A stretch of 64,000 nt of DNA from Clostridia bacterium. Its GTDB lineage: Bacteria; Bacillota; Clostridia; Monoglobales; Monoglobaceae. Positions 28,804 to 36,806 of the stretch are shown here, one piece after another; the stretch's first letter is position 1, and every line of letters begins with the position of its first letter. The notes under the pieces are model-generated. The model worked only from the letters and a program-made list of their open reading frames with translations. It was not told the origin of the DNA and made no database searches. Position numbers and translations under genes: made by a program. The stretch is from the NCBI GenBank assembly GCA_017456605.1, contig JAFTJA010000005.1, positions 38,273 through 102,272 on the forward strand. The letters are read 5' to 3'.

Positions 28804-30837
28804 TTATTTGTTTTCCATCTCGAAATATGCTGTATCCGCCCTGAACGGCGCATATTTTTCGCCGCCACCGTCATAGAACTTTCCAAAGAATTCTACAAAC
28901 TGAAGACGGTTTGTGTGAACGTAAGCACCAAGCAGATTTATACCTATGTTCAGCGTGTGCCCTACGACAAACACAATAGTGAATGCTATGGCACCCAAAA
29001 TTCCGCCACCGAACATACTGCCCATTTTGTTGAACACATTGGCGATAACACCGGTGGCAAGACCAAGTGCCAAAAGCCTTGAATATGACAAAATATCACT
29101 TAAGTAGCTTGTCACACCATAAAGCTCATAAAGGCCTTTGGCAAGCCGCTTTGCCGGATTTTTTGACGACCGGCCTGCAGTAAGTGCAATGCCGATAGCA
29201 CCAAGCACCGCAACCAAAGCCGCAATCTTTCCAGCACTTGGCGACAAAATAAAGTTCAGACTTGCCATATCCACAAACATCTGCATGGAAAGCAAGTATA
29301 CTATCGCTCCGCCAACTAACATATACCAGAATATTACATCGTATATTGCATCCTTCCACTGCTTTGTGCGAGCGAGAGAATAAAATTTCATTCCAAGCCC
29401 TGCGAACAAATGGATAATACCTACAAGCAGGGAGAACACAAGCATTCGCATCGGCTCGTCCATGGGTGAAAACCAAAGAGGTCTTATAACGATTTCTTTG
29501 TCAAAAAAGGTTTTTGCAATAACCTGAATTGCATCACCAAAGTATCCACCAAACATAACTCCCCAAAACGTGGTTGAAATTCCGCAATAGAGAAACATTT
29601 TCAACGATTTTTTCATTCCTTGTTTCATCCTTGGGAATTTCCACAGTGCAAATCCGCAAAGGAGAACCATCAGAAATCCGTACGCCGCATCCGAAAGCAT
29701 AAGTCCGAAAAGGAAATAGTAGAAAACTGCCATAGCGGACGTTGGGTCAACCTCACCGCGTCCTGGAAGACTGAACGTTTCAAGCACGCCTTCAAGAGGT
29801 GCGGCAAAACCGTTGTTTTTGAGCGCTACCGGAACGTCGTCACCGTCTGCATCAGTGAATTCAACAGCCACATCAACTTCGCCCGTTAAGGACTCTGCCA
29901 AATTTTCAGTGTCACTTTTCGGCAAATATCCGGTAAGTCCAAAAACTCTCTTGCTGTGGCCCAGCCTCTCTATCACCTGATATTTATCAATCCTCATATC
30001 AAAGTAGTCAACAATAAATTTCAGTTCACCACGAAAAGCTGACAGCTTCAGAATTTTTCCTTTGTCCTCTTCCGCCTGTTCATTTGCCTTTTTGATGCGT
30101 TTTTCAAATTCGGTTATTTTTTCAGCCGGTTTTCCATCAACGTTTACCACCGGAGCAACCAGACCCATATACCTGAGAATTTCCTCACACCGATTTGCAA
30201 GCTCTTTCAAGCATACAACCATCACACAGGTCTGGTTTTCGCTTTTGCTCACTATTTCAAAATGCACATTCTCTTTAAGCTCCAATGCATTTTTCTTTTC
30301 ACAGCTTTCAGCAAAATAAAGATTTAACGCACTTTCATCATAACTTTCAGAAAAAGTCCCCAAAAATGCCGAAGTTTTTTTTGTGCCTGAAAAACGCATA
30401 GAAATATCAAGGGCTTTCCACGGACCAAGCGCTTCAATATTTGATGAAAGATTTATCGCCTCTGCCTTTAAATCAGAAATCTCCTTTTCAAGCCTGACAA
30501 GCTCTGATGCCTTGCCTAAAATTTCGTCACGCCTCTTGATACGGCTTTCATATTCTGCAGACGACATCCTCTCAAGCCCCATAAGCGAAGAAAACATCGA
30601 TTTTTCTTCAGGAGAATAGCGGTCAAGAATTTCAAGAGCCTGTTCACATTCCGCCTTTGCTTTTTGAAATCTCGCCTGAAAGACAGCAGTTTCAATCTTT
30701 TCAAACCCGTCGCCTCCGTCAAAAGGCTTCACATCAATAACGCCCAGCCGTTGCAAAGTTTCAAGAATCTTTTTACGGTCTTTAAGAAGTCCGAAGATAT
30801 TAACCCTGGACATAGGCAAAACTGCCATTTGCGCCAC
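28804..30837 (-). CDS. ntpI: V-type ATPase subunit I (a subunit)
   Basis: 677 residues. The stator membrane subunit that forms the ion half-channels against the K ring. The N-terminal 350 residues are a soluble, coiled-coil-rich arm; the C-terminal half has about seven to eight membrane helices, with the conserved region around SYLSDILSYSRLLALGLATG carrying the essential arginine. Start ATG 30837 lies 11 nt after the preceding stalk subunit gene. Confidence 0.94.
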   Translation of the reverse strand: MAQMAVLPMSRVNIFGLLKDRKKILETLQRLGVIDVKPFDGGDGFEKIETAVFQARFQKAKAECEQALEILDRYSPEEKSMFSSLMGLERMSSAEYESRIKRRDEILGKASELVRLEKEISDLKAEAINLSSNIEALGPWKALDISMRFSGTKKTSAFLGTFSESYDESALNLYFAESCEKKNALELKENVHFEIVSKSENQTCVMVVCLKELANRCEEILRYMGLVAPVVNVDGKPAEKITEFEKRIKKANEQAEEDKGKILKLSAFRGELKFIVDYFDMRIDKYQVIERLGHSKRVFGLTGYLPKSDTENLAESLTGEVDVAVEFTDADGDDVPVALKNNGFAAPLEGVLETFSLPGRGEVDPTSAMAVFYYFLFGLMLSDAAYGFLMVLLCGFALWKFPRMKQGMKKSLKMFLYCGISTTFWGVMFGGYFGDAIQVIAKTFFDKEIVIRPLWFSPMDEPMRMLVFSLLVGIIHLFAGLGMKFYSLARTKQWKDAIYDVIFWYMLVGGAIVYLLSMQMFVDMASLNFILSPSAGKIAALVAVLGAIGIALTAGRSSKNPAKRLAKGLYELYGVTSYLSDILSYSRLLALGLATGVIANVFNKMGSMFGGGILGAIAFTIVFVVGHTLNIGINLLGAYVHTNRLQFVEFFGKFYDGGGEKYAPFRADTAYFEMENK

Positions 30838-30848
30838 CCCCTCATCTC

Positions 30849-31160
30849 TCAGGAAATCAATTTTTCCTTTACCAAACCAACTGCTTTTTCAAACTTGCTT
30901 TCGGCAAGTGCTTTCAGTGCTTCAAGTTCATTTTCAAAGCCCAGCTTTGCCTTTTTGCTTTCATCGTCTGCAGCTTTTTGGCAAGCATCCACCGACTTTA
31001 TGAAGCTGTCTTCTCCATCGGTTTTTGCCGCTCTCAGACACTCCTCGCACTCAACTTTTGCTTTTTCTATAATACTTTGGGCACGCTCTATTGCTTCACG
31101 CTCGGTTTTTTCTGCCATTTGCTCTGCTTCGCGTATTTTTTCAACAGCATTTGTGCTCAT
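30849..31160 (-). CDS. ntpF: V-type ATPase small peripheral-stalk subunit (G/H, NtpF-like)
   Basis: 103 residues from ATG 31160 (AAAGGATG nine bases upstream), one long charged helix with heptad-like alanine and leucine spacing (EKIREAEQMAEKTEREAIER). This fits the coiled-coil partner of subunit E in the peripheral stalk. As the first gene of the operon it holds the position of ntpF in Enterococcus. The frame continues 18 codons upstream without family support. Confidence 0.8.
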   Translation of the reverse strand: MSTNAVEKIREAEQMAEKTEREAIERAQSIIEKAKVECEECLRAAKTDGEDSFIKSVDACQKAADDESKKAKLGFENELEALKALAESKFEKAVGLVKEKLIS

Positions 31161-31220
31161 TTTTTCACATCCTTTTCTGCTATAAAAATATACAAAACTA
31201 ACTTTTGCAAACACAAAATT

Positions 31221-31249
31221 ATTTTACCATATTTTGCATTTTGTGTCAA
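31221..31249 (-). promoter_or_regulatory. SigA-type promoter for the V-ATPase operon
   Basis: TTGACA (31249-31244), 17 bp, TAAAAT (31226-31221) on the minus strand; leader about 55 nt. Confidence 0.85.
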
Positions 31250-31303
31250 CTGTATTCCACACCCAAAACGGCATATTTTAACAAATAATATTCTGCCATT
31301 ATC

Positions 31304-31332
31304 TTGTAATTTTTATTCCCTTGTGATATACT
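31304..31332 (+). promoter_or_regulatory. SigA-type promoter for the sbcD-yhaN run
   Basis: TTGTAA (31304-31309), 17 bp, TATACT (31327-31332), followed by AAGGAG and the ATG at 31365. It diverges from the V-ATPase promoter 55 bp away. Confidence 0.78.
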
Positions 31333-31364
31333 TAAGTTGTATATTTTTGAAAGGAGCACAAAGT

Positions 31365-32504
31365 ATGGATAGCATAAAAATACTGCACTGCGCAGATTTC
31401 CACATAGGTGCATCCCGTTCAGGCCTTAAAAACAGCCTTAAATCCGGAAGTGCGGAAATAAAAAATACTTTTTTCAAGGTTCTTGACCTTTGCAAAGCAG
31501 AATCCGTTGACTTTTTGCTCATCGCCGGGGACTTGTTTGATACCCCGTTTCCCGATAACGAAACTGCAACCGAGATAATTCACGCTATGTCGCAGCTTTC
31601 CGATACGGTTATTGCTATTTCACCCGGAAATCATGACTGTGCCTGTCCGGGTAGTTTTTATCTCAAAAATTCTTTCCCAGAGAATGTAGTTGTGTTCACT
31701 TCTTTTGCGGAATATTTTGATTTTCCTGACAAAAAAACGCGCCTTTTCGGCGCAGCTTTCACAGACCGGTTTGAACGAATCCCTTTGCTGTCCCAAAAGC
31801 TTGAAATCCACCACGAGTTCACAAACCTCTGTGTCCTTCATGGTGACATTGTTTCCGGTTTGGCAGAAAGTGAATACAATCCAATAACACAAAATTCCAT
31901 CAAAGAAAGCGGTTTTGACTATCTGGCCCTTGGTCATATTCACAAACGCAGCGAAATCAAAAGGAGCGGTGACACCTTCTTCTCATACTGCGGCTGTCCT
32001 GACGGCAAGGGTTTTGACGAAGACGGAAGTCGCGGTATATACCTTGGCACAATCAAGAAAGGCCACTGCGATCTCTCTTATGTCGAGCTTTCATCACGTC
32101 AATATCTCTTTGTAAAAACCGATATTTCTGATTGTGACACATCTGCCGCGGTTTCTTCAAAAATTCTGGCTCAGCTCAAAAATGAATATCCGGACACTTT
32201 CGAAAAAAACCTCTATCGCATATCTCTGACGGGCGAAATTGGAGGCGGCTTTTCCCCTAATATCTCGCAAATTGAAACCACTCTTTCAGAAAATCTCGAA
32301 TACGTCAAAGTGCAAGACTTGACCGAGCTTCGTCTTGAAAATCTTGAAAAAATTGCAAATGAAAGCACTTTGCGTGGGATTTTCGTGCAAAAAATGCTGG
32401 AGCTTTCCAAAAATGCAGATTCCGACGATGCCGCACTTTGCCGCAAAGCATTGAAACTTGGGCTTCGTGCCTTTGAAAGTGAGGTGTCGCTCAGTGATAA
32501 TTAA
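31365..32504 (+). CDS. SbcD/YhaO-like metallophosphoesterase (DNA repair exonuclease)
   Basis: 379 residues. The Mre11/SbcD nuclease core is intact: DFH (11-13), GDLFD (55-59), GNHD (88-91), VLHGD and GHIH. A C-terminal capping region follows from about residue 240. ATG 31365 has AAGGAG upstream. The next gene overlaps by 11 nt and encodes the SMC-like ATPase partner, as in SbcCD and in the Bacillus yhaO-yhaN pair; the length of the partner favours the YhaO-YhaN type. Likely role: double-strand end processing. Confidence 0.87.
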   Translation: MDSIKILHCADFHIGASRSGLKNSLKSGSAEIKNTFFKVLDLCKAESVDFLLIAGDLFDTPFPDNETATEIIHAMSQLSDTVIAISPGNHDCACPGSFYLKNSFPENVVVFTSFAEYFDFPDKKTRLFGAAFTDRFERIPLLSQKLEIHHEFTNLCVLHGDIVSGLAESEYNPITQNSIKESGFDYLALGHIHKRSEIKRSGDTFFSYCGCPDGKGFDEDGSRGIYLGTIKKGHCDLSYVELSSRQYLFVKTDISDCDTSAAVSSKILAQLKNEYPDTFEKNLYRISLTGEIGGGFSPNISQIETTLSENLEYVKVQDLTELRLENLEKIANESTLRGIFVQKMLELSKNADSDDAALCRKALKLGLRAFESEVSLSDN

Positions 32505-34851
32505 AAAAGCTGATATTGAAAACTTTGGAAAATTCAGTGGCCGCGCCATTGAGTTTAAGCCCGGCTTCAATCTTATTTTCGGCAACAACGAGGACGGAAA
32601 GTCAACCCTTATGTCATTCATCAAAATGATGTTTTATGGAAACAGCGGCAAAAGCGGCGCTGACATATCAAAAAATCTGCGCAAAAAATATTCCCCATGG
32701 AATGGCGCTCCAATGTCCGGTGCTATTGAATTTGAAACAGCAGAAGAAACAATCAGGCTCCATAAAGAATTCAAAAAGACCTCAAGCAGTGACAAGACCA
32801 CTGTTTTGAATATGGATACGGGCGAAAAACAAATCCAGACCACCACACAAGAGGCAGGCGAAGTCTTTTTTGATATGGAACTTGGAGAGTTTGAACGCAG
32901 TGTCTTTGTTGAAAACTTCGGCGGCTTTTCTTCTGATGCCTCAGGTGACAGCCTTGCAATGCGCATCTCAAACCTTTCTGTCTCCGGCGACGAAGGTTTT
33001 TCTCAAAGCACTGTTCTTTCGAGAATTGCCGCCGCAAAAGAAGAACTGGTTTCAAAAAACGGCAAAAAAGGTCTTTTGGTTGATGCCCGCGCGCGGCTTG
33101 AAAGCCTTGAAGCTGATCTCGAGAAGTTTTTTTTGGAAAGCAAAGCACAGTTTTCTCTTATGTCCGAAATAAGCACTCTCAAAAATGAAATCTCCGAACT
33201 TGAAAATAATCTTGAAAATATCACTCTTGCGGAAAAAAGAGAGTATGCACAAAAAGAACTTTCTATCCTTTTAGCTCTGCTTGAAAAGATTGAGAAAAAG
33301 CAACAGCTTTCAAAATCCCTTGCAGAATTTTTCCCCGACCAAGGCACCTTGTCGGCATTTATCTCCGAGGGTAAGAATATTAAAATTCAAATTGACAAAA
33401 GCTATTCTGCTTCTTCTGAAAGCACATCTGCTGCCGTTCCTGACAGCACATATATGCACCTGCTTGACCTTGAGCGCAATATTGAAAATTGTAACCGGGA
33501 CACTGCCTTTTTAAACGGCAATATAAAACCCGCGAAAGAAAACTTTGAAAATACACTTAGCTCCTGCAAGAAAAAAAGGCAAACTTTTTCTGTCCTTCTT
33601 CTTGCTTTGTCGGTAGTATTGGGAATAGGGAGCCTTTCTTTTTTCAAGTTTTATGTGGGAGTTGCTGTTTTGCTTTTGGGCATCTTGGGTTTTGCCTGTC
33701 TCTTCCCTCAAAGCACCAAAAAGCTTTCAAAAAACGTTTCTGTTCGGCTTGCAAAACAAGAATTCGAAAACAATCTGCGGCTTCTTTCTTTTTACGAAGA
33801 AGGCCTGAGCAAGCTGTCAATTACCGATATTGAAGCCCGTATTCAAGCTGAAAAATCAATTTGTCAATCCGAGATTTCGCAGATACTTGAAGAAAACAAA
33901 TGTAGCACCATAAAGGAACTTCAATCAAAAACCGCATCCCACCAAAATTCACAGCTGGCATCCGCTCTTGGCGAAACCAACAGATTGAAACAAATTTTCA
34001 CCCTGAACATTTCAAAATTTAAGGAAGTAACAGATTTCACCCAGGCATCGACATTCTTTGATGAGATATGCAAGCTTTCCGAAACACTTGAAAATCTTTC
34101 CGGTGAAATAAAAACTCTTGCTCTTTCGGCAGGCACTTCTGATATGGAATTTGACGCCATCAAGCATCGTTTTGACTCTCTCAAAGAGTTTTTGGACAGT
34201 TCAAAACAGTGTGAGCCTGCCATACAAAACCCTGATATGCTTAAAAAGCTTCTTCTTGATAAGCGAAGCCTGCTTGGCGAACTTCAAAGCAAAATTGTTC
34301 CACCAAGTCAGAATGAGCATCACCTGCTCTCTATGATTGAAGAAACCCAAGACGAAATTGACCGGTATACCGAGCGCTTTAACGCCCTCACTCTTGTGGA
34401 CCGGGCTATGGAAATGGCAATTTCCGAGATGAACAAGGGTCTTGGCTCTCACCTGAGCAAAAAAACAGGTGAATATTTAAGCAAAATGTCCGGCGGGAAA
34501 TACAGCGATGTTCTGGTGGGCCGTGATTTGAATATCGAAACCCGAAGCAATGTATCTGACGGCTATCACGAATGGAAATTTTTAAGTTCAGGGGCTATTG
34601 ACAGAACATATCTGGCACTCCGTCTTGCTGCCACCGATATCGTTGCGCAAAAGCACAACCCTCTCCCGCTTTTTATGGACGATATTCTGGCTCAATATGA
34701 CGACAAATGCTGTCTTGATACTTTGAAATTTCTCAAAGACTATTTTAAAGAATCAGGCTCGGTTTCACAAGTTTTCTTTTTCACCTGTCACAGCCACATC
34801 CGTGACATGGCCCTTAAAGTTTTTGATGATGCAAACCAAATTATTCTCTGA
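32494..34851 (+). CDS. YhaN/SbcC-like AAA ATPase with central membrane hairpin
   Basis: 785 residues from a GTG at 32494 inside the end of the nuclease gene. The N-terminal ABC-type head has Walker A GNNEDGKST (30-38); the C-terminal head has the FLSSGAIDRTYLALRL signature and Walker B FMDDILAQYDD (about 727-737). The middle is coiled coil, interrupted by two hydrophobic segments (about 365-404) that could insert in the membrane. This layout, without the SbcC zinc hook, is that of Bacillus YhaN. With the upstream nuclease it should form a DNA-end processing complex, perhaps membrane-attached. Confidence 0.85.
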   Translation: MIIKKADIENFGKFSGRAIEFKPGFNLIFGNNEDGKSTLMSFIKMMFYGNSGKSGADISKNLRKKYSPWNGAPMSGAIEFETAEETIRLHKEFKKTSSSDKTTVLNMDTGEKQIQTTTQEAGEVFFDMELGEFERSVFVENFGGFSSDASGDSLAMRISNLSVSGDEGFSQSTVLSRIAAAKEELVSKNGKKGLLVDARARLESLEADLEKFFLESKAQFSLMSEISTLKNEISELENNLENITLAEKREYAQKELSILLALLEKIEKKQQLSKSLAEFFPDQGTLSAFISEGKNIKIQIDKSYSASSESTSAAVPDSTYMHLLDLERNIENCNRDTAFLNGNIKPAKENFENTLSSCKKKRQTFSVLLLALSVVLGIGSLSFFKFYVGVAVLLLGILGFACLFPQSTKKLSKNVSVRLAKQEFENNLRLLSFYEEGLSKLSITDIEARIQAEKSICQSEISQILEENKCSTIKELQSKTASHQNSQLASALGETNRLKQIFTLNISKFKEVTDFTQASTFFDEICKLSETLENLSGEIKTLALSAGTSDMEFDAIKHRFDSLKEFLDSSKQCEPAIQNPDMLKKLLLDKRSLLGELQSKIVPPSQNEHHLLSMIEETQDEIDRYTERFNALTLVDRAMEMAISEMNKGLGSHLSKKTGEYLSKMSGGKYSDVLVGRDLNIETRSNVSDGYHEWKFLSSGAIDRTYLALRLAATDIVAQKHNPLPLFMDDILAQYDDKCCLDTLKFLKDYFKESGSVSQVFFFTCHSHIRDMALKVFDDANQIIL

Positions 34852-34868
34852 GAAAGAAGGATTTTTTT

Positions 34869-35474
34869 ATGACAATAACATATGAGTTCGGTGATGCACT
34901 TTATGTCAATATGACAAATCGTTGCAGCAATGATTGCACCTTTTGTGTAAGGAACAACCACGACGATGTAAACGGCGAGGACAACCTCTGGCTTGACCGC
35001 GAGCCCACAATTGAAGAAATCAAAGAAGATTTTGAAAAACGTGACCTTTCAAAATACAGTTGCGTTGTTTTTTGCGGTTATGGCGAGCCTCTTATGCGGT
35101 TTGACGACTGCATTGAAATCGCAAAATGGATAAAAGAAAAATGTCCTTTTCTTCCTGTTCGTATCAACACAAACGGTCAGGCAAATATGATTGAAGGGCG
35201 CGATGTTACACCTCTCCTTTCAGGGGTTATTGATACTGTCTCAATCAGCCTCAACGCATCAAACGCCAAGCGCTATGACGAAATCTGCCAAAGTGTATTC
35301 GGTGAGGCGGCTTTTGAGGGAATTCAGGAATTTGCACGGCTTGCAAAACGCTTTGTACCAAAAGTTGTTTTTTCAATCGTTGACCACGATATTTCAAAGG
35401 AAGAAATCGAAGCTTGCCGCGATATTGCAAAAAACTGCGGTGTCGATTTCAGAATTCGCGAATACATTGAATAA
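34869..35474 (+). CDS. Radical SAM protein, TatD-associated family
   Basis: 201 residues. The radical SAM cluster motif is C19-x3-C23-x2-C26 (CSNDCTFC), followed by a GYGEPLMR SAM-binding loop and a compact barrel. The N-terminus (YVNMTNRCSNDCTFCVRNN) matches the short family usually found next to or fused with TatD nucleases. No tatD gene is present in this window; here its neighbours are the SbcD/YhaN pair and a DUF2156 protein. Substrate unknown. It follows yhaN by 17 nt and is probably cotranscribed. Confidence 0.8.
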   Translation: MTITYEFGDALYVNMTNRCSNDCTFCVRNNHDDVNGEDNLWLDREPTIEEIKEDFEKRDLSKYSCVVFCGYGEPLMRFDDCIEIAKWIKEKCPFLPVRINTNGQANMIEGRDVTPLLSGVIDTVSISLNASNAKRYDEICQSVFGEAAFEGIQEFARLAKRFVPKVVFSIVDHDISKEEIEACRDIAKNCGVDFRIREYIE

Positions 35475-35519
35475 ATACCACAAAAAATATACTAAACTCA
35501 CCGAAAGGTTGCTGATAAA

Positions 35520-36422
35520 ATGAGTTCTTGCTCATTCGAAATTAAACCCATAACGCTTTCTGACAAACCGCTTTTTGATTCATATTTCAAAAATGCAACT
35601 TTTATGAATTCTGATTTCACATTTACAAATCTTTTTATGTGGAAAAAGGCTTACAATATACGCTATGCAGAAATAAACGGTTGCTTGTGTATTTTTTCAC
35701 GGTATAAGAACGCCCCCGAAAGCGTTACTTTTCCTTTGGGAAAGGACCCCGAAATTGCTCTTGGACAACTCATAGACTTTTTGAAGTCACAAAACACGCC
35801 CTTTCTCATCCGTATTTTCAGCCGCGAACAAAAAAGTCTTGTAAAGCATTTTTTCCCGGATACCTTTAATTTTGAAAAGGATATGGGAAACTCTGATTAT
35901 GTATATAAGACCTCTGACCTTGTTGAGCTTCCGGGAGCAAGATACCACGCCAAGCGAAACCACATAAACAAATTCAAATCCCTCTATGATTTTGAATACC
36001 GCAGCCTCACACCAGCCGACAAAGATGAATGCAAGGAAATGTTTTCGTACTGGTGCAGCACAAAACAAGGAAAAATCGAGAACATCGCTGAACAGCTTGA
36101 AGCCGTTGGGGAACTACTTGACAACTGGGAAAGCCTTGATATCAAAGGCGGCGGAATTTTTGTTGACGGCAAGATGGTCGCTTTCAGCTTTGGAGAAGTC
36201 TTAAATCAAAACAAATCCATAGCAGTAATCCATCTTGAACACGCAAACACTGATTTTCAAGGCAGCTTTGCAATAATGAACCAGCAATTTGCCGAAAATC
36301 AATGGTCTCATCTGCAGTTCATAAACCGTGAAGAAGATATGGGCCTTGAGGGACTAAGAAAGGCGAAGAAATCGTATTATCCCGTTTTTATGGTAGAAAA
36401 ATATATGGCTGTCCACAAATAA
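35520..36422 (+). CDS. DUF2156 protein (LPG synthase C-terminal, GNAT-like fold)
   Basis: 300 residues, cytoplasmic. It matches the DUF2156 family, the catalytic part of lysylphosphatidylglycerol synthase, which has a double GNAT fold and transfers aminoacyl groups from tRNA. Conserved parts are NSDFTFTNLFMW, the basic RYHAKRNHINKF and the C-terminal NREEDMGLEGLRKAKKSY. No flippase domain is attached, so acceptor and membrane role are unknown. The start shares its context with the end of the radical SAM gene (45-nt gap). Confidence 0.85.
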   Translation: MSSCSFEIKPITLSDKPLFDSYFKNATFMNSDFTFTNLFMWKKAYNIRYAEINGCLCIFSRYKNAPESVTFPLGKDPEIALGQLIDFLKSQNTPFLIRIFSREQKSLVKHFFPDTFNFEKDMGNSDYVYKTSDLVELPGARYHAKRNHINKFKSLYDFEYRSLTPADKDECKEMFSYWCSTKQGKIENIAEQLEAVGELLDNWESLDIKGGGIFVDGKMVAFSFGEVLNQNKSIAVIHLEHANTDFQGSFAIMNQQFAENQWSHLQFINREEDMGLEGLRKAKKSYYPVFMVEKYMAVHK

Positions 36423-36451
36423 TTGTAATAATTTTCCGCTTTTTGTATATT
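36423..36451 (+). promoter_or_regulatory. Promoter for the BofA-like gene
   Basis: TTGTAA (36423-36428), 17 bp, TATATT (36446-36451). It begins directly after the stop codon of the DUF2156 gene. Confidence 0.6.
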
Positions 36452-36486
36452 CTTTAATGAAAGAAAATATCGGGAGCGGATTTTTT

Positions 36487-36756
36487 ATGGTTTTTGATAC
36501 TATGTCCATTTTTGCATATGCTGTGGGGCTTATATTTTTGTATATATTCTGCAGAATTTTTATCAGGCCCATAAAGTGGTTTTTGCGGTGCCTTGCAAAC
36601 GGCATTGTGGGAAGCATTTTTCTGTGGATTGTAAATTTTGTCGGAGGTTTTGCCGGAATTTTTGTGATTATAAACCCTTTGACATCACTGCTATCCGGTT
36701 TTTTGGGAATTCCCGGAGTTATACTGGTGGCGCTTGTTCAATATCTTTTGAGATAG
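36487..36756 (+). CDS. BofA-like pro-sigma-K processing inhibitor family protein
   Basis: 89 residues from ATG 36487 (GGGAG about 10 nt upstream), close to the 87 of Bacillus BofA. Two hydrophobic helices and the C-terminal NPLTSLLSGFLGIPGVILVAL are the family signature. In Bacillus, BofA inhibits the SpoIVFB protease that activates sigma-K in the mother cell. It is one of several sporulation-linked families here, though such families also occur in non-sporulating Clostridia. Confidence 0.82.
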   Translation: MVFDTMSIFAYAVGLIFLYIFCRIFIRPIKWFLRCLANGIVGSIFLWIVNFVGGFAGIFVIINPLTSLLSGFLGIPGVILVALVQYLLR

Positions 36757-36762
36757 CAAAAA

Positions 36763-36800
36763 GGCATCTTTCCTATACTGGGAAGATGCCCTTGTTTTTT
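36763..36800 (+). terminator. Terminator after the BofA-like gene
   Basis: An 11-bp stem with one wobble (36763-36773 with 36780-36790) and a six-base loop, then CTTGTTTTTT. Confidence 0.82.
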
Positions 36801-36806
36801 ATATTC

